DNA of 64,000 nucleotides from Bacteroidota bacterium (GTDB lineage: Bacteria; Bacteroidota; Bacteroidia; Cytophagales; Cyclobacteriaceae), in the NCBI GenBank assembly GCA_018266055.1, contig JAFDYT010000001.1, positions 310,001 through 374,000 of the forward strand, given 5' to 3'. The notes under the pieces are model-generated. The model searched no databases. It saw only the letters and a list, made by a program, of their open reading frames with translations, and was not told the DNA's origin. Positions 1 to 8,844 of this stretch are shown here, one piece after another. The position numbers and the translations under genes are program-made. The first letter of the stretch is position 1. Each line of letters starts with the position of its first letter.

Positions 1-30
1 TTACCGCACGGCTTTAATCAAGTTAACCAT

Positions 31-1455
31 ATGAACTCGGCATTTAGTTTCAAGATCAAAACGTACCAGATCTTATTGGTGATCCTAATTATAGGAACCT
101 TAATACGCATTAATAGCCTTGAAGCAACGGGCTTGTGGATGGATGAAATTCACAGTACAGTAGGAACCGATCCAGACAAAACAATTGGCGAAGTAATTGA
201 GTATTGTAAAACTGATCAGCCTCCTGTATTCTTTGTGTTGCTTCATAGTTGGTTTAAGATCTTTCCATACAACGATTTTTACGGCAGGCTTTTCGCGTTG
301 ATTACCGGTGTGTTGGGAATTGCCTCAATGTTCTTTTTGGGAAGAGAAGTAAAAAATAATGCAACTGGGCTTCTCGCTGCGTTCCTTACGATGATTAATT
401 ATTTTCACGTGGATTTTTCAAGACAAGTAAGATTCTACCCGCTTTTGTTCTTCTTTTCTTCCTTGTCCTATCTTTTTTTTATTCGGGTTTTGAAAAGGAA
501 AAGGCTAGTCGATTTTATTGCCTATACTTTGTTTTCTGCTGCTTTATTAAATACGCATTACTACGGTATGGTGGTAATGATGTCGCAACTCATCTTATTC
601 GTTTTTATAATTTTTTGGAAAAAAATAAAAGATGTAAAATTCATTGCAGCGTGCATTCTATCTGGTGTAGTTGCGGGCCTATCATTTGTACACTGGCTCC
701 CAGTGATATTTGCCGATGTTAAAATAAGTCAATTTCATATACAACCCGTGCCTTGGTATTTTTTAGCCCAATACTATTGGATTTATTTCAGAGATGTGGT
801 GACTTGCATAATTAGTGGGTTACTTATTTTAATGGCCATTCGTTCGATGACCTCCAGATTGATTGAGAAAAAAACTGAGATTGATGATGTGGTTTTGATT
901 GGTTGGATTGTGCTGAGTTTTCTTATCCCTTTAGTTTATTCGTGGATTAAAATTCCGATGCTTGAAACCCGTTACACCTTTATTGCACTCCCAGCCATAT
1001 TACTTCTTGCGGCTTTGGGTTTGGAAGGAGTCAAAGAAAAACTTACCCCGGCGATGATCATTTTATTTTTAAGTTTTATGGCAAATGTTCTTTTTGTGAA
1101 GCCTCTTTATTATGTCCAGTATCCACCTCAGCAATGGAAGGAGGTAGCGCGCGAAATAACCAAAACCGATAAGGACACACAGTTGGTATTTAGTCAATAT
1201 GCATGGTACTACCGATATTACTTCAAACTGTATAAATCGGTTAATCCTCCTCTCGAGCCGGAGTTTGCTGCATTCGATAAACAATTAGTGAATGCTTTAT
1301 CGGTGTGGGTAATTACCTCCACACAATTCCCTGATAAAGGCCTCTCGTCAGGTCAGCAGGAGTCTCTCGATAAGGATTTTAAATCCGATGAATCGATCAC
1401 TTTTACCGATGCGGTTGCAAAACACTACACCCGAAAAACGTCAGCCAGTCAATAA
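31..1455 (+). CDS. GT39-like integral membrane glycosyltransferase
   Basis: A 474-residue protein dominated by hydrophobic segments (about ten or more likely membrane helices) with a short soluble C-terminal tail. Near the first helix is a W-M-D-E motif at residues 36-39, the acidic signature seen in the first periplasmic loop of GT39/ArnT/PMT-type transferases that use polyprenyl-phosphate sugars. The length fits that fold. It probably transfers a lipid-linked sugar on the periplasmic side during surface glycan assembly. It lies next to a convergent O-antigen ligase-like gene, which supports a polysaccharide role. Donor and acceptor cannot be told from sequence. The first 30 bases of the window before it hold no recognisable feature. 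Confidence 0.72.
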   Translation: MNSAFSFKIKTYQILLVILIIGTLIRINSLEATGLWMDEIHSTVGTDPDKTIGEVIEYCKTDQPPVFFVLLHSWFKIFPYNDFYGRLFALITGVLGIASMFFLGREVKNNATGLLAAFLTMINYFHVDFSRQVRFYPLLFFFSSLSYLFFIRVLKRKRLVDFIAYTLFSAALLNTHYYGMVVMMSQLILFVFIIFWKKIKDVKFIAACILSGVVAGLSFVHWLPVIFADVKISQFHIQPVPWYFLAQYYWIYFRDVVTCIISGLLILMAIRSMTSRLIEKKTEIDDVVLIGWIVLSFLIPLVYSWIKIPMLETRYTFIALPAILLLAALGLEGVKEKLTPAMIILFLSFMANVLFVKPLYYVQYPPQQWKEVAREITKTDKDTQLVFSQYAWYYRYYFKLYKSVNPPLEPEFAAFDKQLVNALSVWVITSTQFPDKGLSSGQQESLDKDFKSDESITFTDAVAKHYTRKTSASQ

Positions 1456-2760
1456 TTACGGGGCGGTGTCACTCATTTCAGTTAGTGTGTTTTTGTTGAT
1501 GAGGTTTTGAGAAGCGAGCACAGTAAAGAAGAGAGAGAAAAAAACTATTCCCTTGTTTGATTCAAGAATAGATTCGGAAAAGCTAAACCAAAGTGTTATC
1601 AAAAGGAAGGCTATGAATTTTAAGTCCTTTCTTTTGAGGGTGTCGCGAATATATTTACCGTAAAGAACCCCCATAAGGATTACTCCAGCCACGCCAATTT
1701 GAATAAGGGTAAAAACCCACTGATTATGGCTGTCCCACCCGATATACCCATATAATTTATACTCTGGTAGGTTGTAAAGGGCATCGATATAATCCTGAGC
1801 GTCTCCCGTACCTACTCCAACTAAGACTTGATGGTCTCGCCATAAGTGATCAATTGAAATTTTCCAAAACAGTAACCTCATGTTCAGGCCAGTTACTGTA
1901 ATGTTTTCAGGGAGCACATCTTCTTTCAACACAGCCAGGTCTTTGTCCAGGCCGGTAAATCGATCTAACGTAGTCTTATTAAAAAACAGAAACAATGAAG
2001 CGCAGATAAGAAACAAGGCGATCGTTAGCAGTGAATATTTTTTGTTAGGTAGTTTAAAGTAAAGGAATACGATAGAGGCTAATGCAAATGCTACAATTCC
2101 TGTTTTTGAAGCAACCAAAACCATTATTCCTAAGGAATAAAGGAATAGAAGTGAAATGAATAACAAGCCATACCTCCGTTTGCTCCAATCGCCAAAGACT
2201 TGGTCCAGTAACATAATTGATCCAGCAGCAAAGTACATCGAATAGTAAGGATAATGGATAGAGGTAAATCCTTCAGAAAGATCTCTCCCGTAGAAGAAGG
2301 CGAGAGGGTCGTGAAGTATAGTCGATCGGAAAACGGCGATGACTAAAAATAAAAGACTACTCAGAATGGTTATGTATCCTAGGTTTTTTGTAAGTGATGA
2401 TAAATCAATATCAAATTTTTGAAGAAGGGGAAATACAAAAAGGGGAATCAGTAGAAAGGTTATTTTTTTCTCGAGGACAAAAAAGCCGTTATGCAAATTA
2501 CTGGTATAGGTGAGTCCGATTACCTGAACCAGAAACATTAACAAAATCAATTTCAGGAAGGCACTTTGTTTAAAGGAAGAGGCAAACTGTTTGAGGTCGA
2601 AATTGATGATGGCAAATCCAATAAGAAGTATTAAGGGAATGTTACTAATCTGAATTGGAAAAAAAAGACCGGCGTAGGTTAGGTAGATTAATCCGGCGAG
2701 GATGGTTTTTTTATTTTTTTGATAGACCTCCATTATTGTTATAATTTTACCACTTCGCAA
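1456..2760 (-). CDS. O-antigen ligase / polymerase (Wzy_C) family membrane protein
   Basis: A polytopic membrane protein of up to 434 residues. A second Met at residue 10 (position 2733) is an equally good start, because the preceding residues are polar. The C-terminal half has the family pattern: G-V-G-T-G-D, a tyrosine-rich stretch, then H-N-Q at the start of the next helix. In Wzy and WaaL relatives this large periplasmic loop binds the lipid-linked glycan. The protein should polymerise or ligate undecaprenyl-linked repeat units on the periplasmic face. The gene ends one base after the convergent GT39-like gene and is divergent from the next glycosyltransferase. A second family member lies at 3903-5087, so one may be the polymerase and the other the ligase. 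Confidence 0.75.
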   Translation of the reverse strand: MRSGKIITIMEVYQKNKKTILAGLIYLTYAGLFFPIQISNIPLILLIGFAIINFDLKQFASSFKQSAFLKLILLMFLVQVIGLTYTSNLHNGFFVLEKKITFLLIPLFVFPLLQKFDIDLSSLTKNLGYITILSSLLFLVIAVFRSTILHDPLAFFYGRDLSEGFTSIHYPYYSMYFAAGSIMLLDQVFGDWSKRRYGLLFISLLFLYSLGIMVLVASKTGIVAFALASIVFLYFKLPNKKYSLLTIALFLICASLFLFFNKTTLDRFTGLDKDLAVLKEDVLPENITVTGLNMRLLFWKISIDHLWRDHQVLVGVGTGDAQDYIDALYNLPEYKLYGYIGWDSHNQWVFTLIQIGVAGVILMGVLYGKYIRDTLKRKDLKFIAFLLITLWFSFSESILESNKGIVFFSLFFTVLASQNLINKNTLTEMSDTAP

Positions 2761-2793
2761 TTTAAGTGTTTAGTAGTCAACTGAATCTTTACA

Positions 2794-3906
2794 ATGAAAA
2801 TAGCCATTCTTGGTACAAAAGGAATACCCAATAACTACGGTGGGTATGAACAATTTGCAGAGTTTATTTCAGCACGCCTCTTGGAGCGAGGACATACTGT
2901 TACCGTTTACAACCCACATTATCATGCTTTTAAGGGTACAGAAATTAATGGCGTAAAGATCATAAAAAAGTATAGCCCCGAAAAATTAATGGGAGGAGCG
3001 GCAAATATTATCTATGATTACCTGTGTCTAAAGGATGCCTTGAAAAAAGATTTTGATATCATCTATGAAGCGGGTTACCACAGCGTGGCGCTTTCCTACA
3101 AATTTTTGCAAGTGAACAAGTTACGCCGCCCGGTGATTGTCACCAATATGGATGGGCTAGAATGGAGAAGGTCAAAATGGAGTAAGGTAGTTCAAAACAT
3201 AATTTTAAAACTCGAACGGATTGCGGTAAGACGATCTCCTTATTTGATATCGGATAACGAAGGTATTCAGCGGTACCTTCTTGAGAAATACAATGCAGAT
3301 TCATTTTATCTTCCTTATGGAGCAGACCCGGTCGAAAAATTTGACCTCAGCCATCTTTCGGAATATAAGGTGACAGCCGAGCAGTATTTAATGTTGGTGG
3401 CAAGGTTGGAGCCCGAAAATAATGTAGAAGTAATCATTGATAGTCACTGCTCTTCATCTTCGGCTTTTCCTTTGCTAGTGGTGGGTAATCACAAAACCAA
3501 GTATGGCGAATACCTGAAAAATAAATTCCACGATCCAAAAATCAGGTTTGTCGGTGGGATTTATAATAAATCGCAACTAGATTCGTTAAGACATTTTTCT
3601 TTAGCTTATTTTCATGGACATTCAGTAGGTGGTACTAACCCTTCTTTATTAGAAGCCATGGGAAGCCAAAGCTTTATTTTCGCTCATAAAAACCCTTTTA
3701 ACCAGGCTATCTTGGGCGATTCGGCTTTCTACTTCGATTCGAATAATGAGGTGGTCGACCTCATTAATAATGCACCGTCCCTTCGCTCGAAATGCTCGGC
3801 ACAATTTATTCAGGACAATCTCTCTAAGATAAAGACCTTGTATAATTGGGATGTGATTGTTTCAAAGCACGAAGAGCTTTTCGAAAAGTTGATCAATCAA
3901 AAATGA
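2794..3906 (+). CDS. Glycosyltransferase with DUF1972 N-terminal domain (GT4-like)
   Basis: A 370-residue soluble glycosyltransferase. The N-terminus has the DUF1972 signature G-T-K-G-I-P-N-N-Y-G-G-Y-E-Q-F, a nucleotide-sugar-transferase Rossmann start common in rhamnosyl- and other GT4-like enzymes. The C-terminal half has H-G-H-S-V-G-G-T-N-P-S-L-L-E-A-M, matching the GT4 donor-binding region with its conserved glutamate. It likely adds one sugar to the lipid-linked repeat unit on the cytoplasmic face. Its stop overlaps the next gene's start by four bases (ATGA), suggesting translational coupling with the downstream polymerase/ligase. The sugar transferred is not predictable. Confidence 0.83.
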   Translation: MKIAILGTKGIPNNYGGYEQFAEFISARLLERGHTVTVYNPHYHAFKGTEINGVKIIKKYSPEKLMGGAANIIYDYLCLKDALKKDFDIIYEAGYHSVALSYKFLQVNKLRRPVIVTNMDGLEWRRSKWSKVVQNIILKLERIAVRRSPYLISDNEGIQRYLLEKYNADSFYLPYGADPVEKFDLSHLSEYKVTAEQYLMLVARLEPENNVEVIIDSHCSSSSAFPLLVVGNHKTKYGEYLKNKFHDPKIRFVGGIYNKSQLDSLRHFSLAYFHGHSVGGTNPSLLEAMGSQSFIFAHKNPFNQAILGDSAFYFDSNNEVVDLINNAPSLRSKCSAQFIQDNLSKIKTLYNWDVIVSKHEELFEKLINQK

Positions 3907-5087
3907 AGATAGACCGATTCCAAATATTCTATTGGCTGGTTCTATTATCCATTTTTACCCTACCTCTTTCGCAATTTATTTGTGTTAGACTGGTGCTTGT
4001 AACCGTTGTGTTTTCTCTTCTTATCAAAAGGACTTCACTGACTGAATCATCAGTGTTCTCCAATGCATGGGACATTGCATTGTACATGCTGGTGTTGCTT
4101 GGTGGCTTGATCTACTCTGAAAATTTGGAGCTCGGTCTGGCTGTGATTGAAACCAATTTTAGTTTTTTTGCTATTCCCATTATCATCAGCAAGGTTGAGG
4201 TAGACAAGAAGAAGTTACGTCAGTTGTTTTTTGCTTTTTCCGGCGGGCTCATATTAGCTTCCCTGATATGCGTAGTTCATTCGGTAATTCTATTTCTTCA
4301 GACAGGTGATATTCATGTTTTCTTTTTTTATCAACTGACTCAAATATTGGATTTTCAGCCTACTTATTTTGGCTATTATATTATCGCTGCAATTTCTTTT
4401 GGTTTGTATCTTTTGTATTACGACCCGGGACAATTCTCATACCGATGGGTGTTGGCTGCTATTGCCTTTCTTTTTATCGTGTTAATGCTTACTGGAGGAA
4501 TCACCTCGTTCATGAGTATTTTATTTGTTCTCGCCTTCTTTATACTGAAATATTTTACGGAAGAAAAAACCAACCGAAAGGGTGTCACGGTCACGGTGGT
4601 GATCCTGATGATGGCGGGCTTATTTGTGTTTAGCTACATCTACAAGCAGATTGACAACGAATCCGCACGAGTGACTGACTCCTGGGAGCGAATCAGGCTT
4701 TGGGAATCAGCTATTCAGGCAAATCCTGATGCTTTGCTGGGCGTAGGCACGGGCGATTATAAGAAAGTACTAAACCAATTTTATGTTGACCATAAGATGT
4801 TTGGTTATGCCAGCGAAAGCCTCAATGCTCACAATCAGTTTGTGCAGATATTTTTCTCCAATGGACTCTTGGGCCTTTTGGCGATGGTGCTTCTGTTAGC
4901 GCGTCCTCTTTATCTGTCGGTAAAAAATCAAAACATAGTTGGGGCATTGATATTCTTTCCGTTTTTTATTTATGGAATGTCGGAGGTTTTTTTGGGGCGG
5001 TTCCAGGGGGTTATCTTTTTCGTGCTAATGCATCAGCTTTTTATCGCTCATTACAATAGCAGCAAGCAATTGCAACGAATAGTTTAA
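3903..5087 (+). CDS. O-antigen ligase / polymerase (Wzy_C) family membrane protein, second copy
   Basis: 394 residues, starting at the ATG at 3903 that overlaps the preceding stop. A longer open frame from 3846 runs inside the upstream gene and starts with non-membrane sequence, so it was rejected. The protein is polytopic and carries L-G-V-G-T-G-D followed by a tyrosine-containing loop and A-H-N-Q, the same arrangement as the copy at 1456-2760. The two are clearly related but divergent. Membership of the WaaL/Wzy family is well supported. Whether it polymerises the repeat unit or attaches the chain to an acceptor is inference. Coupling to the glycosyltransferase gene suggests it belongs to the same glycan pathway. 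Confidence 0.78.
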   Translation: MKIDRFQIFYWLVLLSIFTLPLSQFICVRLVLVTVVFSLLIKRTSLTESSVFSNAWDIALYMLVLLGGLIYSENLELGLAVIETNFSFFAIPIIISKVEVDKKKLRQLFFAFSGGLILASLICVVHSVILFLQTGDIHVFFFYQLTQILDFQPTYFGYYIIAAISFGLYLLYYDPGQFSYRWVLAAIAFLFIVLMLTGGITSFMSILFVLAFFILKYFTEEKTNRKGVTVTVVILMMAGLFVFSYIYKQIDNESARVTDSWERIRLWESAIQANPDALLGVGTGDYKKVLNQFYVDHKMFGYASESLNAHNQFVQIFFSNGLLGLLAMVLLLARPLYLSVKNQNIVGALIFFPFFIYGMSEVFLGRFQGVIFFVLMHQLFIAHYNSSKQLQRIV

Positions 5088-5098
5088 GCCTACTTTTG
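5069..5098 (+). promoter_or_regulatory. Bacteroidota-type promoter for the initiating sugar transferase
   Basis: TACTTTTG at 5091-5098 matches the TAnnTTTG -7 element, with a partial ATTG -33 element at 5069-5072 about 18 bases upstream. The predicted start of transcription lies just after 5100, leaving a leader of about 25 bases before the ATG at 5130. Confidence 0.5.
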
Positions 5099-5129
5099 GT
5101 ATATTCGCGAGCGATTTAACTCTACCAGC

Positions 5130-6464
5130 ATGCCTTCCCTCGTACGGGTAATTTTTTTAATCGGAGACATTCTTTTACTGAACCTTTCCGTCACGTTTGC
5201 ATTTGCCGTGGCCGGGACTGACGGAGCGGATCTTACCAACCGTATTTATCTAATAATCTACAGTAATATCACGTGGCTTTTTCTGGTGGTGGTGGCAAGC
5301 CCTTATACCTTTTCTAAAGTTTGGGACCGCCCGGGCACGCTTAAAAATCAATTAATTTTTATTTGTATTCACCTTTTGGTGGTAGCCTCACTGGTATTTC
5401 TTTATGGCAAGAATTATTCCTTGTTTCTCATCGCGTTGATCTACTTCTTTTTCGTTCCCATATTTTATACCTGGAAACTGGTTGTACTTTTTTTAGCACG
5501 GTGGACTGAAATTCAGAAAAGAGATGTTAAAAATGTATTGCTGGTTTGCGAGCCCGAAGTAGCCAGGGAAGCCAGACAGCATTTGTTCGCCCAGTCGGAT
5601 TGGAAATATAATTTTCTTGGCGTGGTCAATATGGACCAAGGCAAAGTACCGATGCCGCAGGTTCAATTATTCTGTTCAGAGAATGAAGTCGACGAGATAT
5701 TGGTGTGTCAGAAAGTTCGGACCGATCTACAGGAGCTGATTAATTTTGGCCTTGATCGCCTAGTGCCGATTAAGTTGATGGCCGATACCCGAAATGGAGA
5801 TTCGGCAGACGTTAAGCACTTCAATCAGACACCGTTTGTTAAGGTGGCAGCCTTGCCTCTGGACGACCAGATGAATCAATTTTTTAAAAGAGCTATTGAT
5901 CTGGTATCGGCCATCTTATTCATCCTTTTGATCATGTCATGGCTATTGCCCGTAATGGCGATCATTATCAAATTTGATTCCCGTGGCCCTGTGTTTTTTA
6001 AGCAGAAAAGAAACGGCAAAGGCAACCGCCCATTCTTGTGTATAAAATTTCGGACCATGGTGGTCAATAAAGAGGCCGACACGAAACAAGCCACCGCCAA
6101 CGATTCGCGAATTACCAAGGTGGGAAAATTCCTCAGGAAGTCGAGTATTGATGAATTACCTCAGATTTTTAATGTCTTTCTGGGCGACATGTCATTGATC
6201 GGCCCTCGGCCTCACCCCATTAAACTCAACGAGCAGTTTGCACCCAGAATCAAGAAGCTCACCTCCCGCCATTATGTGAAGCCGGGGATAACCGGACTGG
6301 CCCAAGCGATGGGATATCGTGGAGAAACCAGCACACTCAGTGACATGAAAAACAGGATTACCCTCGATCGGTTTTACATCGAAAACTGGTCGTTTGCGCT
6401 TGATGTGAAGATCGTTTATCTGACCATTGTAAGCCTCATTCGCGGCAGCGAAAAAGCCTACTAA
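5130..6464 (+). CDS. Undecaprenyl-phosphate sugar phosphotransferase (initiating polyprenyl glycosylphosphotransferase)
   Basis: 444 residues: about four N-terminal membrane helices (to roughly residue 125), a central soluble region, one further helix near 255-275, then the bacterial sugar transferase domain. The catalytic domain has K-R-A-I-D-L, K-F-R-T-M, R-K-S-S-I-D-E-L-P-Q and G-P-R-P-H motifs, with P-G-I-T-G-L-A-Q near the end; these are the hallmarks of WcaJ/WbaP-like PHPT enzymes. It should move a sugar 1-phosphate from a UDP-sugar to undecaprenyl phosphate, the first committed step of repeat-unit synthesis. It has its own promoter-like element and sits ahead of the nucleotide-sugar genes. 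The exact sugar is not predictable. Confidence 0.88.
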   Translation: MPSLVRVIFLIGDILLLNLSVTFAFAVAGTDGADLTNRIYLIIYSNITWLFLVVVASPYTFSKVWDRPGTLKNQLIFICIHLLVVASLVFLYGKNYSLFLIALIYFFFVPIFYTWKLVVLFLARWTEIQKRDVKNVLLVCEPEVAREARQHLFAQSDWKYNFLGVVNMDQGKVPMPQVQLFCSENEVDEILVCQKVRTDLQELINFGLDRLVPIKLMADTRNGDSADVKHFNQTPFVKVAALPLDDQMNQFFKRAIDLVSAILFILLIMSWLLPVMAIIIKFDSRGPVFFKQKRNGKGNRPFLCIKFRTMVVNKEADTKQATANDSRITKVGKFLRKSSIDELPQIFNVFLGDMSLIGPRPHPIKLNEQFAPRIKKLTSRHYVKPGITGLAQAMGYRGETSTLSDMKNRITLDRFYIENWSFALDVKIVYLTIVSLIRGSEKAY

Positions 6465-6536
6465 TCCCATCATTTCGCCTTTTATTTGCCCCGAATTCAG
6501 GCTAACTTATATCAGGTTTTAATCGATAGTTTGTCG

Positions 6537-6544
6537 TATTTTTG
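6537..6544 (+). promoter_or_regulatory. -7 element before the nucleotide-sugar operon
   Basis: TATTTTTG matches TAnnTTTG exactly, 21 bases upstream of the ATG at 6565. The -33 region (TTTT at 6517-6520) is a weak match. It probably drives the tightly spaced run of genes from 6565 to 12474. Confidence 0.5.
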
Positions 6545-6564
6545 CCGAACTTCTAATCAAGGAA

Positions 6565-7587
6565 ATGTCTTCAAAAATTGTTTTGGTTACGGGTTCGGCA
6601 GGGTTCATCGGTTTTCACCTTTCCCAAAAATTACTCTCACAGAATTATACGGTAGTTGGTCTTGATAATCTCAACGACTACTATGATGTAACCCTCAAGC
6701 AAACTCGCCTTAAACTTTTACAACAGCACGCCGGCTTTTCTTTTTATCAAGGTAATCTTCACGACCGCGCTTTTGTTGAAAAGATTTTTAACACAACTAA
6801 GTTTGATTATGTAGTAAACCTTGCCGCCCAGGCTGGCTTACGCTACTCAATTCAAAATCCGCATGCCTACATTGATAGCAACCTTCAAGCGTTTCTAAAC
6901 ATCCTGGAGGCTTGCCGCCATCATCAGCCGCAGCATCTGGTGTACGCGTCGTCTAGTTCTGTATATGGAGCGAATAAAAAGATGCCGTTTTCTGTTCATC
7001 AAAATGTAGACCATCCAATTTCACTGTATGCGGCCACCAAAAAGGCCAACGAGTTGATGGCCCACACCTATTCAGTGCTTTACAAAATACCCACTACAGG
7101 TCTTCGTTTTTTTAATGTGTATGGCCCCTACGGCAGACCTGACATGGCGTTATTTATTTTCACCAAATCCATTCTCGAGGGGAAGCCTATCGACGTGTTT
7201 AATCACGGAAAAATGCGACGCGATTTCACTTACGTCGGAGATATTGTGGAAGGAATTTCGAGGCTGATACCCAACGTAGCTAAGAGCAATCCGGAGTGGG
7301 ATCCCTACAACCCCGATCCGGCAACCAGCTTCGCTCCTTACAAACTATACAATATCGGCAATACCAAACCGGTGGAGTTGATGTACTACATCGAAGTAAT
7401 TGAAAAGAAACTTGGAAAAAAGGCAATTATGAATTTTCTGCCGATGCAGGATGGTGAAGTGACGGAAACCTATTCGGATGTAAATGACTTGATCCGCGAT
7501 GTGGGGTTCAAACCGTCAACCACGGTGGATGTTGGAATTGGAAAATTCATCGATTGGTATCTTGAGTTTTATAAAATCAAAATTTAG
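6565..7587 (+). CDS. NAD-dependent epimerase, UDP-glucuronate 4-epimerase-like
   Basis: A 340-residue extended short-chain dehydrogenase. It has a Rossmann glycine motif G-S-A-G-F-I-G at residues 10-16, the D-N-L-N-D-Y-Y segment typical of uronate epimerases, an S-S-S-V-Y-G strand, and the catalytic pair Y155/K159 in Y-A-A-T-K. The family interconverts UDP-glucuronate and UDP-galacturonate through a 4-keto intermediate. The gene starts the nucleotide-sugar run and is five bases from the dehydrogenase gene that follows. The close match to the CapI/GAE subgroup makes uronate epimerase more likely than GalE, and a separate galE exists at 8845. Confidence 0.82.
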   Translation: MSSKIVLVTGSAGFIGFHLSQKLLSQNYTVVGLDNLNDYYDVTLKQTRLKLLQQHAGFSFYQGNLHDRAFVEKIFNTTKFDYVVNLAAQAGLRYSIQNPHAYIDSNLQAFLNILEACRHHQPQHLVYASSSSVYGANKKMPFSVHQNVDHPISLYAATKKANELMAHTYSVLYKIPTTGLRFFNVYGPYGRPDMALFIFTKSILEGKPIDVFNHGKMRRDFTYVGDIVEGISRLIPNVAKSNPEWDPYNPDPATSFAPYKLYNIGNTKPVELMYYIEVIEKKLGKKAIMNFLPMQDGEVTETYSDVNDLIRDVGFKPSTTVDVGIGKFIDWYLEFYKIKI

Positions 7588-7592
7588 CCAGC

Positions 7593-8843
7593 ATGGAAAA
7601 AATTGGAATCATCGGATTAGGATACGTTGGGCTTCCGCTGGCAGTGGAGTTTGGAAAAATAATTGACGTCGTAGGTTTTGATATTAACCAGGCACGGATC
7701 GACGAATTAAAAAAAGGAATCGATCGCACACTTGAAGTGGACAAGCAGGAATTGCAAGCGTCGAAACACCTTACTTTTTCTTCCAGCCTTGGTGATCTTA
7801 AGTCAGTAAACTACTTTATTGTAACAGTTCCTACTCCTGTTGATGAATTTCATGTGCCTGATCTGCGGCCACTTCAATCGGCTAGCAAAACAGTTGGCTC
7901 AGCTTTGAAAAAAGGAGACATCGTGATTTACGAATCAACAGTGTATCCTGGTTGCACAGAAGAAATTTGTGTGCCTATTCTTGAAAAGACAAGTGGCCTG
8001 GAATTTAATGTCGATTTTTTTGCCGGCTACTCTCCCGAACGTATCAACCCCGGTGACAAACAGCATCGACTTCCTAACATTAAGAAAGTAACGAGTGGCA
8101 GCACGCCTGAAATTGCCGAGAAGGTTGATCAACTCTATAAAAAAATTATTGTGGCAGGCACACATAAGGCTTCTTCTTTAAAAGTTGCTGAAGCTGCAAA
8201 AGTGATCGAGAATTCTCAGCGAGATCTTAACATCGCTTTTGTAAATGAACTCGCTCTTATCTTTCAGCGCATCGGCATTGATACGCACGAGGTCCTTGAA
8301 GCGGCCGGCACCAAGTGGAATTTTCTGCCGTTCAGGCCAGGACTAGTCGGTGGCCATTGTATTGGTGTAGATCCATACTACCTGACCTACAAGGCTGAGA
8401 GTCTTGGCTACCATCCGGAAGTGATTTTATCTGGAAGAAAAATAAACGACAACATGGCGGTGTACATCGCCAACGATGTGATCAAACTGATGGCCAAGCA
8501 TCAGCTTCCAATTTATGGAGGAAAAGTTTTGGTTCTGGGATTGACCTTCAAAGAGAATTGCCCCGACATCCGCAACAGCAAGGTGGTGGATGTGGTGCGT
8601 GAACTTGCCAGCTTCGGAACACAAGTTGACATTTATGACCCGCATGTAGATGAGCATGAAGTGAAGGAAGAGTACAACCTGCAGATCACAAAAAAACTTT
8701 CAGGAAAGTATCATGCAATTGTGTTGGCTGTAGGACATAAAGAGTTTGCTTCAATTTCGTGGGAAACACTTAAAGAACCGGAAGCGATCATTTATGACGT
8801 CAAAGGATTTTTGGATAAGTCGTTAATCACTGCGCGCTTATAA
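7593..8843 (+). CDS. UDP-N-acetylhexosamine 6-dehydrogenase (WbpA/TviB family)
   Basis: 416 residues with all three UDP-sugar dehydrogenase domains. There is an N-terminal NAD-binding G-L-G-Y-V-G-L-P at 8-15, then the catalytic thiol C256 within G-G-H-C-I-G-V-D-P-Y-Y-L, and a C-terminal UDP-binding domain with G-L-T-F-K-E-N-C-P-D-I-R-N-S-K. The E-N-C-P-D-I-R form and the Y-S-P-E-R-I-N-P-G-D segment fit the TviB/WbpA branch, which oxidises UDP-GlcNAc or UDP-GalNAc to the uronic acid, better than plain UDP-glucose dehydrogenase. With the three wbp-like genes downstream this would be step 1 of diacetamido-uronate synthesis. Substrate assignment is inference. Confidence 0.85.
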   Translation: MEKIGIIGLGYVGLPLAVEFGKIIDVVGFDINQARIDELKKGIDRTLEVDKQELQASKHLTFSSSLGDLKSVNYFIVTVPTPVDEFHVPDLRPLQSASKTVGSALKKGDIVIYESTVYPGCTEEICVPILEKTSGLEFNVDFFAGYSPERINPGDKQHRLPNIKKVTSGSTPEIAEKVDQLYKKIIVAGTHKASSLKVAEAAKVIENSQRDLNIAFVNELALIFQRIGIDTHEVLEAAGTKWNFLPFRPGLVGGHCIGVDPYYLTYKAESLGYHPEVILSGRKINDNMAVYIANDVIKLMAKHQLPIYGGKVLVLGLTFKENCPDIRNSKVVDVVRELASFGTQVDIYDPHVDEHEVKEEYNLQITKKLSGKYHAIVLAVGHKEFASISWETLKEPEAIIYDVKGFLDKSLITARL

Positions 8844-8844
8844 G

